Part shown: positions 37,151 through 44,725 of the stretch, in pieces | Numbering within the stretch: position 1 is the first letter of the stretch | Layout: each line of letters opens with the position of its first letter | Assembly: GCA_002840505.1 (NCBI GenBank) | Contig: PHBC01000003.1 | Span: 199,789 to 263,788, forward strand | DNA length: 64,000 bases | Origin: Deltaproteobacteria bacterium HGW-Deltaproteobacteria-2 | GTDB lineage: Bacteria; Desulfobacterota; Syntrophia; Syntrophales; Smithellaceae | Reading direction: 5' to 3' | The notes under the pieces: generated by a model | The model's input: only the letters and a program-made list of their open reading frames with translations | Told to the model about the DNA's origin: nothing | The model's database searches: none | Position numbers and translations under genes: made by a program

Positions 37151-37864
37151 ATGACTGATAATAAAAAAATCCTAAATTTAATAAAATACATAACCTGCCA
37201 TGCTTCATATAATGATATTAAGTTGACAACTGTTCAGCTTGTTAAATATATCTATCTAGCTGATCTTTATTATGCCCGTTATCATAATGGTGAAACTATC
37301 ACCCATTATCCTTGGAGATTTATTTATTATGGTCCATATTGCTCCGAGGTTATGCAAAGTATTGATACGGCTGTATCGACTGGTTTAATATCTCGTATGA
37401 CATATGAAAGCAAATTCAGTGACAAAGATTATAATATCTTTAGTTGCAAAGACGATAAATACGAAGAGCTCAGGAAATTTTTTCCTTTGGAAGTAATTAG
37501 CGAATTAAAAGAAAAAATAAAAAAATTCGCTTACGATACGCCTCAATTATTGGATTATGTATATTTTGAAACTGAACCAATGAAAAATGTTGATAAAGGT
37601 GACCTGCTTGATTTTTCTAAAGCTCAAAAACCGCGTTTGGATGTAACTATAAAAACGCCAAAATTGTCAAACGATGACATAAAAAAAATTAAATATCACG
37701 TTGGAAGATTAAGCAATAAGTTTAATACAGCGAAAAAAGAAAGCGCTTTAAAGGAAAGATCGTTTGATAAATATAAAGACGATAAGTATTTTAAGGCGTT
37801 AGATTATTTTGAAGAAGAACCATTGCCAACAGAAATAAAAGGTATAATAAAAATTGAGGCATAA
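37151..37864 (+). CDS. Panacea (DUF4065/SocA-like) domain protein, putative antitoxin
   Basis: The 237-residue protein has an N-terminal Panacea-type domain (about 1-140): a helical region with VQLVKYIYLADLYYARYHN and the WRFIYYGPYCSEVMQSID motif typical of the family. A charged C-terminal tail follows. Panacea proteins act as hyper-variable antitoxins, or as proteolysis adaptors in the SocA case. The stop overlaps the next start (TAATG), the coupling expected of a toxin-antitoxin pair. I chose ATG 37,151; a TTG eleven codons earlier is possible. No strong ribosome site is visible. Confidence 0.72.
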   Translation: MTDNKKILNLIKYITCHASYNDIKLTTVQLVKYIYLADLYYARYHNGETITHYPWRFIYYGPYCSEVMQSIDTAVSTGLISRMTYESKFSDKDYNIFSCKDDKYEELRKFFPLEVISELKEKIKKFAYDTPQLLDYVYFETEPMKNVDKGDLLDFSKAQKPRLDVTIKTPKLSNDDIKKIKYHVGRLSNKFNTAKKESALKERSFDKYKDDKYFKALDYFEEEPLPTEIKGIIKIEA

Positions 37865-38577
37865 TGGGAATTCTGCAAGTATACCCAAAAGAAGAATTTT
37901 ATAAAACAATCGATCCTAAGGCATATGCGCCTGGACAAATATGCTATACAGTAGTTCCTCATCTAACAAAAATTCCACAAATTTTAGACGTAGAAAGAAG
38001 AAATCCTGAAGAACATGACAATATAAAGTTCGTACTCAGAAACGCAAGACCAACTGGTGATTTTGTTGCTGCCGATAGAACTCTTCCTTTAAGTAAAATT
38101 AATTTAAGGACAAATGAAGAATTACTTGTACATAGAGCAAAAAAGCGGCCTGGCATAATAATGCCATCAATTATTAATTTGTATCCAGAAATAGCAACTC
38201 TTTTACATGGAGGCAAAGAACATCTCCAAGATGATGCTTTGTTTGTTATTCCCTGTTATGGAATAGAAACACGTGATGACCCATCAGGTTTTCCACCTGA
38301 AATGGCGGAGAGAATAAGGTGCCTAATTTATAGCCAATTCTTTCCGATTCCGGCATACAAGATTATTACAAAAGATTCTGTTGCACGATTTGATAGAATT
38401 CAGGTTATAAGGGATAAAAAAGAAAGAGCTGCCATAGAAACAACTGACTTATGTTTATCCGATGAAGTTTTTAATATGTTTCTCGCTATTTTTCTGTATT
38501 GCTGCGCTGGAATTGCCGATGACGATCTTGCAGCACTTAGACAACTGACGACTGCAAAATACTTAGAGATAACATAG
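37864..38577 (+). CDS. unknown protein coupled to Panacea gene, candidate toxin
   Basis: The 237-residue protein overlaps the preceding antitoxin-like gene by one base. Its first 110 residues (APGQICYTVVPHL, then AKKRPGIIMPSI) have a beta-rich look reminiscent of PemK/SH3-barrel proteins, including the RPGIIM turn. The C-terminal half is unlike classical PemK, and the length is about twice that of such toxins. I do not recognise a defined family. Context suggests it is the toxin or target partner of the Panacea protein (inference). Confidence 0.55.
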   Translation: MGILQVYPKEEFYKTIDPKAYAPGQICYTVVPHLTKIPQILDVERRNPEEHDNIKFVLRNARPTGDFVAADRTLPLSKINLRTNEELLVHRAKKRPGIIMPSIINLYPEIATLLHGGKEHLQDDALFVIPCYGIETRDDPSGFPPEMAERIRCLIYSQFFPIPAYKIITKDSVARFDRIQVIRDKKERAAIETTDLCLSDEVFNMFLAIFLYCCAGIADDDLAALRQLTTAKYLEIT

Positions 38578-38608
38578 AAATATTATACTATCCGTTCGAA
38601 CATGCCTT

Positions 38609-39367
38609 ATGGATTCTTTTAACAACATGTATTTAATCTATGATAATTTAGACTGCATTCAGCTCTTTTTCTCTGCCACAAGACAAAATGATTCGATCAT
38701 AGACAAACTATTAAACATATTATTTTCTTCAACAGTAATAGAACAAGTTATTGCTGGACTTATAGCCGGTCTTTCCGCGGCTGCGTTAATAAAAATATTA
38801 ACTTGGATTACCAAGCCACGGTTAAAAATGTATTTCAAAAAGTCAGAGACTTACACAAAATTACCTAATGAAAATGGCATTGATTATCTTTTCATGCATC
38901 TTGTTATTAGGAATGTTAAAAAAACAATGGCAATTGGTTGTAGAGTATTTCTCTTAAAGCTTGAAGAAAAGAAAAATAACAAATTCGTAGAGATACCTAT
39001 CAAAGTCCATTTGCTTCTAAAATGGTCAAATGAAAACCAAGAAAAGGGATTTAATGGCTTAGAAATTCCTGGAAATTATAGACGCAGAATTGATTTAGTT
39101 TGTTCTGAATATAATGATAATTCAAAGTTTTCTTTCTATACCGAAGGTGGTGCACGCGGAATAGTTTTCTATTATCCACCTGGCGAATACAGACTTACCA
39201 TTCAAGCAACTGGAGAAAATTCTAATTCAATTACAAAAAGGTTTATTTTTAAATGGCATGGAAATTTTATAGAAAAAAATATTAATATTGAAGAAGAGAA
39301 ATTCTTATATAAAATACTCTTTAAAATAAGAACCGCTTTATCGTTTAGACTTCTTTTCCAGCTTTAG
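38609..39367 (+). CDS. membrane-anchored protein of unknown function
   Basis: The 252-residue product has one predicted transmembrane helix (about 44-67, VIEQVIAGLIAGLSAAALIK) near the N-terminus. A mostly beta cytoplasmic or periplasmic domain follows, with no family I can name. It lies 31 bases after the Panacea pair and is co-directional, so it could be a third member of that module. Its base composition is AT-rich like the neighbours. Confidence 0.55.
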   Translation: MDSFNNMYLIYDNLDCIQLFFSATRQNDSIIDKLLNILFSSTVIEQVIAGLIAGLSAAALIKILTWITKPRLKMYFKKSETYTKLPNENGIDYLFMHLVIRNVKKTMAIGCRVFLLKLEEKKNNKFVEIPIKVHLLLKWSNENQEKGFNGLEIPGNYRRRIDLVCSEYNDNSKFSFYTEGGARGIVFYYPPGEYRLTIQATGENSNSITKRFIFKWHGNFIEKNINIEEEKFLYKILFKIRTALSFRLLFQL

Positions 39368-39406
39368 TTGATCTGCCCATTTATTTTCTACTGCTTCCAC
39401 TACTAA

Positions 39407-39694
39407 CTAATTCTGTACATCAATAACTTTATCTGCCTTTCTGGTTTCGCATCTATAAGTATTAACCAGAATACCTAGATTACCGCGGCTTGTGTCCTTT
39501 AAAACAGCGTCTTTCCCATATTTATCGCATGCAGCCTGTGCGGCACCGAGCATTTCGGGCAGATTTATAACAGCTGGATCATATTCAATTACAACTGAAC
39601 GGCTGTTTGATAAGGCAATATTATATGAATTACCCCACAAAGCAACGCAACCGAAGGTAAGAAAACATAGACAGAATAAAAATAATCTTCTCAT
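39407..39694 (-). CDS. small secreted protein
   Basis: The 95-residue product has an N-terminal signal (MRRLFLFCLCFLTFGC) with a Cys at about 16 that is not a perfect lipobox. A short domain with two further cysteines follows. Unknown function. It is oriented opposite to the Panacea module and the same as the DUF2971 operon upstream, 125 bases away. Confidence 0.5.
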   Translation of the reverse strand: MRRLFLFCLCFLTFGCVALWGNSYNIALSNSRSVVIEYDPAVINLPEMLGAAQAACDKYGKDAVLKDTSRGNLGILVNTYRCETRKADKVIDVQN

Positions 39695-39819
39695 AGGTAT
39701 TCTCCATTATTTTTTATCTCGTGGCTTTAAAATATGACTCAGTTTTGTAATTTTATTTCGTATTTTATTAAAACTTGTAAGAAGAAAAGCTTAATAGCGT
39801 CGGAACGTTTATTTAATTT

Positions 39820-40680
39820 CTACCAGGTTCTATATGGCACTTTGGAACGTTTTATTTTTACTCTTTTTAGTTTATTTTTAAGCATAACTTGACTAATTGC
39901 ATTGGCTGCTATTTCTACATTTGGAGTAGGTCCTATAACAATTTCTCTTATTGGCAAATCAACTCCCAGTAAAAAATGAATGTACGGAATAATCGAAGAT
40001 TTTCCTGGTCTGAAAAACGTTAATACTTCATCTATACCAAATGTTTTGGAAATCAAACGCCATTCCATTTCTTCTTTGAAAGAAATGTGTTTGATAGTAG
40101 GCGCCATAGACCATAATGACTTCAAGGCTTCAATACGTTGTGTTTCTTTTTCAATACCTTCCGGTAATGTATCCGTTTTAATTAATTCTTCTACGACCGT
40201 TTCCATTTCCTTTAAATGTTTTTGCTTATTATATATGCATGGTTTTAAATCTATATTTTGCTCAGTAGCAAGTTTATTAAGTTTTTCATAATCGAACCCG
40301 ATACTATAACCGCTTTCATTATTACAGTAACCACGCCATTGTCCAAGTTGATCTCCTGCTTCAGAAAAAGAACATATGTAAATTGGTATGTCTTTTCGAG
40401 TTATAAGAAGCCTCATACATTTCTCTAAATTCATTACTTCAGAAAATTCTTTTTCCGAAAGACTACGTGATATAACATTTTTGTCATATTTTTTTTGTAT
40501 ATTTTCAGTTCGATCTTCTATAATTTTCTCTGCCAAATAAATTGGATAAACAAACTCAGATTGATCATTTAAATAATGAAGATCAGTAAGCCACAATACT
40601 TTACTTTCTAAAATTCCAAGAAGTCCTTTTTGGGTTGTATAATGATAGAGAATTTCTGGATTTGAACTAGTAAAAGTCAT
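39820..40680 (-). CDS. DUF2971 family protein
   Basis: The 286-residue protein starts with LYHYTTQKGLLGILESKVLWLTD, has the YLNDQSEF segment, and later CSFSEAGDQLGQWRGYC and SIGFDY. These are typical of DUF2971. That family is often found in accessory and defence regions and has an H-Y-T...E-like arrangement reminiscent of ADP-ribosyltransferase folds, but no activity is established to my knowledge. It is last in a leftward three-gene row after an RHH gene and an unknown gene. Confidence 0.72.
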   Translation of the reverse strand: MTFTSSNPEILYHYTTQKGLLGILESKVLWLTDLHYLNDQSEFVYPIYLAEKIIEDRTENIQKKYDKNVISRSLSEKEFSEVMNLEKCMRLLITRKDIPIYICSFSEAGDQLGQWRGYCNNESGYSIGFDYEKLNKLATEQNIDLKPCIYNKQKHLKEMETVVEELIKTDTLPEGIEKETQRIEALKSLWSMAPTIKHISFKEEMEWRLISKTFGIDEVLTFFRPGKSSIIPYIHFLLGVDLPIREIVIGPTPNVEIAANAISQVMLKNKLKRVKIKRSKVPYRTW

Positions 40681-40690
40681 TTTACCTCTG

Positions 40691-41530
40691 CTAGGGAAGG
40701 TTTATTTCAAAAGGAATCAATGTAGTTTTAAGCATATCATAAAGATGTTTCAGACTTGCTACAGTCCGGATTGTTTCACCTGTTGTTGTCATATAACTCT
40801 TAAACTTAGATGTATTTGGTTTTTGTTTCTGTATTTCTTTTTGGCTATCGCTTAGTATCTCAATGATTTCTTCTCTTTGTGTTTGCGTCAAGAGACTTTG
40901 TGTTATTATTTTATTTTTTATTTCTTCCAGTACTTTTACAATCTCTCTATTTTCTGGGTTTATATTTTGTATGACGTTTGCTAATGAATTTTCGCCAGTT
41001 TGAATTGCACCTACAGGGGAATAATTTGTTATATTTACTTGCTTGATTCCAGACATAGTATCTTGTTCTTTCGCTTTTAGCGATTGCACAAATAAATCTA
41101 TTTCATTGCATATGATAGATAAAGAATTAAGGCGCTGTGAATGCAACTGAACTTCAGATTTTCGATGAATCTCGCTTAGCGTTGGTGTTAATCCTAATCT
41201 TTGCCTTGATTCTTTAATATCTTCTAAGTCTTCTGGTATACATTCTTTTATTATTTCTTTTAACTTATTTGCAAGGTTCTCAGAATAACTAACTCCTGTA
41301 TTTGTAATAAATCTATGTAATATTGTCCATGCTAAAGTCACTCTTTCTTTTATTTCATCTGCTCGAACCTTAGCAAGCGCATTAATTGCAATACTTGAAT
41401 GTAATATTCCACGTGCATTCATACTTTCTAATGTTCTGCTAATTTCTTTTTGAAACGCATCTCTACGATTAGATATTTCCAATTTAATTCGCTGACGCGC
41501 CAATCCTAATGTTTGGGAATCGAGTTCCAT
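40691..41530 (-). CDS. helical protein of unknown function
   Basis: The 279-residue protein is mostly helical. It has a central NITNYSPVGAIQTGENSLAN segment (about 185-204) of a kind seen in various unannotated proteins of accessory regions. It is flanked by helical regions. It begins seven bases after the RHH gene stop and ends ten bases before the DUF2971 start, so the three are one operon. Function unknown. Confidence 0.6.
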   Translation of the reverse strand: MELDSQTLGLARQRIKLEISNRRDAFQKEISRTLESMNARGILHSSIAINALAKVRADEIKERVTLAWTILHRFITNTGVSYSENLANKLKEIIKECIPEDLEDIKESRQRLGLTPTLSEIHRKSEVQLHSQRLNSLSIICNEIDLFVQSLKAKEQDTMSGIKQVNITNYSPVGAIQTGENSLANVIQNINPENREIVKVLEEIKNKIITQSLLTQTQREEIIEILSDSQKEIQKQKPNTSKFKSYMTTTGETIRTVASLKHLYDMLKTTLIPFEINLP

Positions 41531-41537
41531 AAATATT

Positions 41538-41708
41538 CTATTTCTTCTTTGTTTTTAGTTTTGATGGTTCTGCTGTTAGACCGGTTTCAATCAAGCGCCG
41601 AATAGCTTCAGAGCGCGAATTAATTCGATTCTCGAAACGATGATCATCAATCCGCCGCAACAGATCAGCATCAAAGGTTATTAATATTTTGGGCTTTTCG
41701 GTTGGCAT
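41538..41708 (-). CDS. ribbon-helix-helix (CopG-like) regulator
   Basis: The 56-residue protein has a beta strand (KILITFDADLLRRID), a first helix and NSRSEAIRRLIETGL, the classic RHH dimer layout. It is likely the repressor or antitoxin of the operon it leads. No ribosome site is present, and a TTGAAA-17-TATATA promoter would place the transcript start at or next to the ATG, so the mRNA may be leaderless. It faces a divergent promoter with a palindromic operator about 50 bases away. Confidence 0.72.
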   Translation of the reverse strand: MPTEKPKILITFDADLLRRIDDHRFENRINSRSEAIRRLIETGLTAEPSKLKTKKK

Positions 41709-41754
41709 GTCGGATATATACAGCTCATTTTATTTATTTTCAACAAAAAATATA

Positions 41755-41783
41755 TTGACAATCCCTTATATAGGGGATATATA
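41755..41783 (+). promoter_or_regulatory. rightward promoter with palindromic operator
   Basis: TTGACA (41755-41760) and TATATA (41778-41783) are 17 bases apart. The spacer and adjoining base hold ATCCCTTATATAGGGGAT (41761-41778), an 18-bp palindrome with a single mismatched pair. A repressor bound there would block RNA polymerase. The RHH protein encoded divergently is the obvious candidate (inference). This promoter would drive the recombinase and replication genes. Confidence 0.7.
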
Positions 41784-41816
41784 TTATATAAATTAAATCT
41801 CTCAAAACATAGGGCA

Positions 41817-41909
41817 ATGAAAGAACAAATAAACATAATCAATAACCCCTTGAAGATTCCTGCAGCGGTGACGTTGTGGGCGGTCCCTATGGCCGTGAGA
41901 AGTCTTTGA
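41817..41909 (+). CDS. 30-codon ORF inside a structured leader
   Basis: Just after the promoter, ATG with AGGG upstream opens a 30-codon frame ending at TGA 41,909. Its sequence shows no family. It lies within a large hairpin: AACCCCTTGAAGA (41844-41856) pairs with TCTTTGAGGGGTT (41903-41915), 13 pairs with two G-U, followed by TTTTT. So the frame overlaps an intrinsic terminator, a possible attenuation or leader device. It may not be translated. Confidence 0.4.
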   Translation: MKEQINIINNPLKIPAAVTLWAVPMAVRSL

Positions 41910-41918
41910 GGGGTTTTT
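41844..41918 (+). terminator. long-stem intrinsic terminator in leader
   Basis: The 13-bp outer stem closes a roughly 46-base internal region, itself with GC-rich pairing potential, and ends in a run of five T. It sits between the palindromic-operator promoter and the first gene of the rightward operon. It would either terminate a short RNA or regulate entry into the operon. Confidence 0.55.
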
Positions 41919-41939
41919 GTTTCATTTGGAGGATTGAAA

Positions 41940-42164
41940 ATGAGAAGAAACGGAATATCAGTGAAATTGGAAGACAGAATGAATAATAATATTCTTTCCG
42001 TTAAAGGCGTTCTTGAACTTATATTTGCTGGCATTACTGGAGATTTTGAATCGATTGATGCTGAAAGCGTTCAAGTATTGATTAATGATGCTCAAAAGAA
42101 GTTGGACGAAATTAGAGAAGTATTTATTTTTAAAAATTCTTCAGCACAGGAGGGCACGGCATAA
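41940..42164 (+). CDS. small protein of unknown function
   Basis: The 74-residue product is amphipathic and helical with acidic stretches. ATG at 41,940 follows TTTGGAGGATTG, a strong ribosome site. No family recognised. It is the first full gene after the structured leader and precedes the serine recombinase by 40 bases. Confidence 0.55.
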   Translation: MRRNGISVKLEDRMNNNILSVKGVLELIFAGITGDFESIDAESVQVLINDAQKKLDEIREVFIFKNSSAQEGTA

Positions 42165-42204
42165 CAAAAACATGGGAATAAAAACAAAATCAGGAGGCGG
42201 GATC

Positions 42205-42891
42205 ATGAAAGCAATCGGTTATATCAGGGTCAGCACCGAGGATCAGGCACGGGAGGGCATTTCTTTAGACAATCAGGAAAGTAAGATCAAGGCTTATGCA
42301 GACCTTAACGGCTTTGAACTTGTGGATGTGATAAAAGATGAGGGCGTTTCCGGTAAGACGATGGACAGACCGGGCATGAATCGAATTAACGCTATGATTG
42401 AGACCGGAGAAATTGACGCTGTAATCGTTTATAAACTGGACAGGCTGTCACGTAAGACCATTGATATATTGAGTACCCTGGACGCATGGGAAAAGAAAAA
42501 CATAGCCTTTCATAGCATAACCGACAAAATAGACACAAAGACAGCAGCCGGGAAATTCCTTTTAACAATACTTTCCGCACTTGCACAAATGGAGAGGGAT
42601 TTGATTTCAGAAAGGACGATTGATGCGCTGGCGCATAAAAAGAAAGCCGGTGAATGGTGCGGACGTGTACCCTTTGGATATAGGATAGAAGGTAATCGAT
42701 TGATAGAAGATGAAACAGCTATGAAGGCCATAAAAAAAGCAAAACGCTTGCGCTCTACCGGTAAACCTTATAGAGATATTTCAAAGAGTACAGGGCTTTC
42801 TCTTGGGTATGTTCATAAGGCGATCAATACAAACCTTAGAACTATTAAGGCCAGCTATAACAAGCATTTACTTTGCGCGGCTGTTCATTAA
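42205..42891 (+). CDS. small serine recombinase (resolvase/invertase type)
   Basis: The 228-residue protein has the N-terminal catalytic domain with nucleophile Ser10 in YIRVSTEDQ, KLDRLSRKTIDIL, and AQMERDLISERT on the E-helix. A C-terminal helix-turn-helix (YRDISKSTGLSLGYVHKAI) follows. It lacks the large C-terminal domain of serine integrases, so resolution or inversion is more likely than integration. I chose ATG 42,205 with AGGAGGCGG upstream. Other in-frame starts further upstream would overlap the preceding small gene. Confidence 0.9.
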   Translation: MKAIGYIRVSTEDQAREGISLDNQESKIKAYADLNGFELVDVIKDEGVSGKTMDRPGMNRINAMIETGEIDAVIVYKLDRLSRKTIDILSTLDAWEKKNIAFHSITDKIDTKTAAGKFLLTILSALAQMERDLISERTIDALAHKKKAGEWCGRVPFGYRIEGNRLIEDETAMKAIKKAKRLRSTGKPYRDISKSTGLSLGYVHKAINTNLRTIKASYNKHLLCAAVH

Positions 42892-42960
42892 ACGGTCGTA
42901 TTATGAACAAATATCTGATAAGGAATACACATCACAACGCACCAATAAAATAAATATATA

Positions 42961-43233
42961 ATGGATGAATTAGAAAAAATACCGATAGACGGTTTCTTAA
43001 GATTAAATCAGATTGTTGGTAGGAAAGAAAGAAAAGAAACCCCGCGAGAAGGAAAGCCGCCGCTGCCGGAGCGCACGGAGATTCCGCCGATCATCCCCGT
43101 ATCAAAATCGTCCTGGTGGGACGGAGTGAAAACCGGGAAATATCCAAAATCGGTAAAGCTTGGCCCAAACACAACGGTATGGAATGTACAGGATATAAGG
43201 GAATTAATACAGAGGATTTCTGAAAATAAGTAA
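42961..43233 (+). CDS. AlpA-like DNA-binding regulator
   Basis: The 90-residue protein has a C-terminal AlpA/excisionase-type winged helix: IPVSKSSWWDGVKTGKYPKSVKLGPNTTVW then VQDIRELIQRI. AlpA homologues promote excision of P4-like satellites and other integrated elements. The N-terminal 30 residues are Pro/Lys-rich linker. Position near the regulatory end of the element agrees with a switch role. Confidence 0.75.
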   Translation: MDELEKIPIDGFLRLNQIVGRKERKETPREGKPPLPERTEIPPIIPVSKSSWWDGVKTGKYPKSVKLGPNTTVWNVQDIRELIQRISENK

Positions 43234-43344
43234 TTACGTATTTTGAGATTATCAGCCGGGAATAGGCAGGCCAGCCGATAAGCAGAGAGAACCCCTTTTC
43301 TGTTTTCCCGGTTTAATTATAGGGGGCGCTGTGAGAGGGAAGCA

Positions 43345-44031
43345 ATGCCTAGGATTCCGACAAAGGAAGAAGCGGAGAAAAGAAAAAAAGAATATTTATC
43401 TGAAAATGCAAAAAAATGGAAAATTGTAAAAAGAATATTAAAAGAAGAAGCTGAAAAAAACAAAAAGTCATTTCAAATAATCGGACAAATACCGCTTAAA
43501 ATAACACTTCAGTCCCACCTATGGGCTTTATACACAAATAAAGATTTAACCAAACCGCTGCCACCATTAAGCATATTGCCAGAAGATTTGCGCAAGAGGG
43601 TTATCAATGAGTTTAGAGAATTAGGATTTATAAATGATAGTGCTATTTTGGAAACGCGCGAGGAAAAAGAACTTAGGGAACATTACTCTTCATTACTCAA
43701 AAAAAAGGAGCCTGTCTATGCTGAAGGGGAAAAGCGATTAAATCAGCTACATGCATCTAAAGATAAAAGAAATAAATACATTTTAAAACACTGCCGCAAA
43801 TTAAAGAAAGATAGGAAACTGCCATACACGTCAGCATTTCAATTATTAGACAGTTTCCCCGATAGAAAAGATGCGGCCGAAATTGACGGGGCTAAGGTAT
43901 ATAAAGAAATAACAGAGAATGGCGACTTAAAGGCGTTTTGCATTATGCCGAACGGGAAAATTAAACCAGTGGGTTTGCGAAAATTTCAAAATTATTTTGA
44001 TGAAAAATATAAGAATAATAAGAAAAGTTGA
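43345..44031 (+). CDS. charged protein of unknown function
   Basis: The 228-residue protein is rich in Lys and Glu, with no transmembrane segment and no motif I recognise. A GAGAGGGAAG ribosome site precedes the ATG. The stop codon TGA is the first part of a 23-bp perfect palindrome. It sits between the AlpA-like regulator and the replication operon. Confidence 0.5.
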   Translation: MPRIPTKEEAEKRKKEYLSENAKKWKIVKRILKEEAEKNKKSFQIIGQIPLKITLQSHLWALYTNKDLTKPLPPLSILPEDLRKRVINEFRELGFINDSAILETREEKELREHYSSLLKKKEPVYAEGEKRLNQLHASKDKRNKYILKHCRKLKKDRKLPYTSAFQLLDSFPDRKDAAEIDGAKVYKEITENGDLKAFCIMPNGKIKPVGLRKFQNYFDEKYKNNKKS

Positions 44032-44051
44032 CCTTTAACTGTTAAAGGTCA
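44029..44051 (+). repeat. perfect 23-bp palindrome
   Basis: TGACCTTTAAC-T-GTTAAAGGTCA begins at the stop codon of the gene before it. With no T-run it is more like a protein-binding operator than a terminator. Confidence 0.5.
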
Positions 44052-44082
44052 GTTACATATACATTCCTATTTATTAAAATAG

Positions 44083-44120
44083 CCTCCAAAAGGAAATAAA
44101 ATCTTTTTGGAGGTTTTTTT
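44083..44120 (+). terminator. terminator hairpin overlapping the next gene's ribosome site
   Basis: CCTCCAAAA (44083-44091) pairs with TTTTGGAGG (44105-44113), followed by seven T and directly by an ATG at 44,121. The GGAGG arm is also the only ribosome site of that gene. So the same hairpin can end transcription and hide the ribosome site. Confidence 0.7.
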
Positions 44121-44345
44121 ATGGGCACAATCTTTTTAGAACTCGCGGAAAAATGGCCAGCGCCATTTGTTGCACGTACAGAAGTTGAGAAATTTAGCAA
44201 CGGACTGATCAAAGAAAAATATATTGCTAACCTAGATAGCGCGGGGAAGGGCCCGGAAGGTCGCTTTCGTGTCGGTCGGAAGGTTTGTTACCCTGTTAAA
44301 AATTTAGTGGCCTGGTTGCAATCAAGATCACAAGAGGCCGCGTAA
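44121..44345 (+). CDS. excisionase-like small DNA-binding protein
   Basis: The 74-residue protein has a winged-helix look like HTH_17/excisionase proteins: VARTEVEKFSNGLIKEKYIANLD then FRVGRKVCYPVKNLVAWL. The ribosome site is inside a hairpin. Its stop overlaps the next start (TAATG). It is first in a tightly coupled row of eight genes through 48,062. Confidence 0.65.
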   Translation: MGTIFLELAEKWPAPFVARTEVEKFSNGLIKEKYIANLDSAGKGPEGRFRVGRKVCYPVKNLVAWLQSRSQEAA

Positions 44346-44518
44346 TGAACGAATCCAAATTAAGCGCACAGTTTGAATTTACGGAAACCGGATACTTGAA
44401 AGCAATCCTTTTAAATGCCGAACGTGAAAAAGATCAAGCTACGCTGGAACGCGCTTTAGATAGGTTGTTTAAGCCCGATCATTGCCGCTGGATCAAGCGT
44501 CTTTTCAAAAAGGGATGA
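44345..44518 (+). CDS. small protein of unknown function
   Basis: The 57-residue product is rich in charged residues with a KDQATLERALDRLFKP helix. It starts in the stop of the gene before and ends six bases before the next ATG. The coupled position is the main evidence that it is real. Confidence 0.55.
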   Translation: MNESKLSAQFEFTETGYLKAILLNAEREKDQATLERALDRLFKPDHCRWIKRLFKKG

Positions 44519-44524
44519 AAGTAT

Positions 44525-44725
44525 ATGTTCAAACCGAACCGAAAATTTAAGCGCAATTATGACCGACTTTACCGTAAGGACCCGGCAGCGGCAAACGTTT
44601 TTCTTATGCTTGCAGAGCTGGCCGATGAAAACGGGGAAGTCAAACTTGTAACACCTTTTCCCGAAGAGGAAATTCAACGCTTAATGGTTACAAGGTTTGA
44701 TGATCCCCGGAGGTACAGCTTATGA
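44525..44725 (+). CDS. small phage-type protein of unknown function
   Basis: The 66-residue protein starts FKPNRKFKRNYDRLYRKDP and has an NVFLMLAELADENGEVKL segment, which I associate with small proteins found beside replication genes in phage-derived elements. No function is known. It overlaps the replication gene by four bases (ATGA). Confidence 0.55.
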   Translation: MFKPNRKFKRNYDRLYRKDPAAANVFLMLAELADENGEVKLVTPFPEEEIQRLMVTRFDDPRRYSL

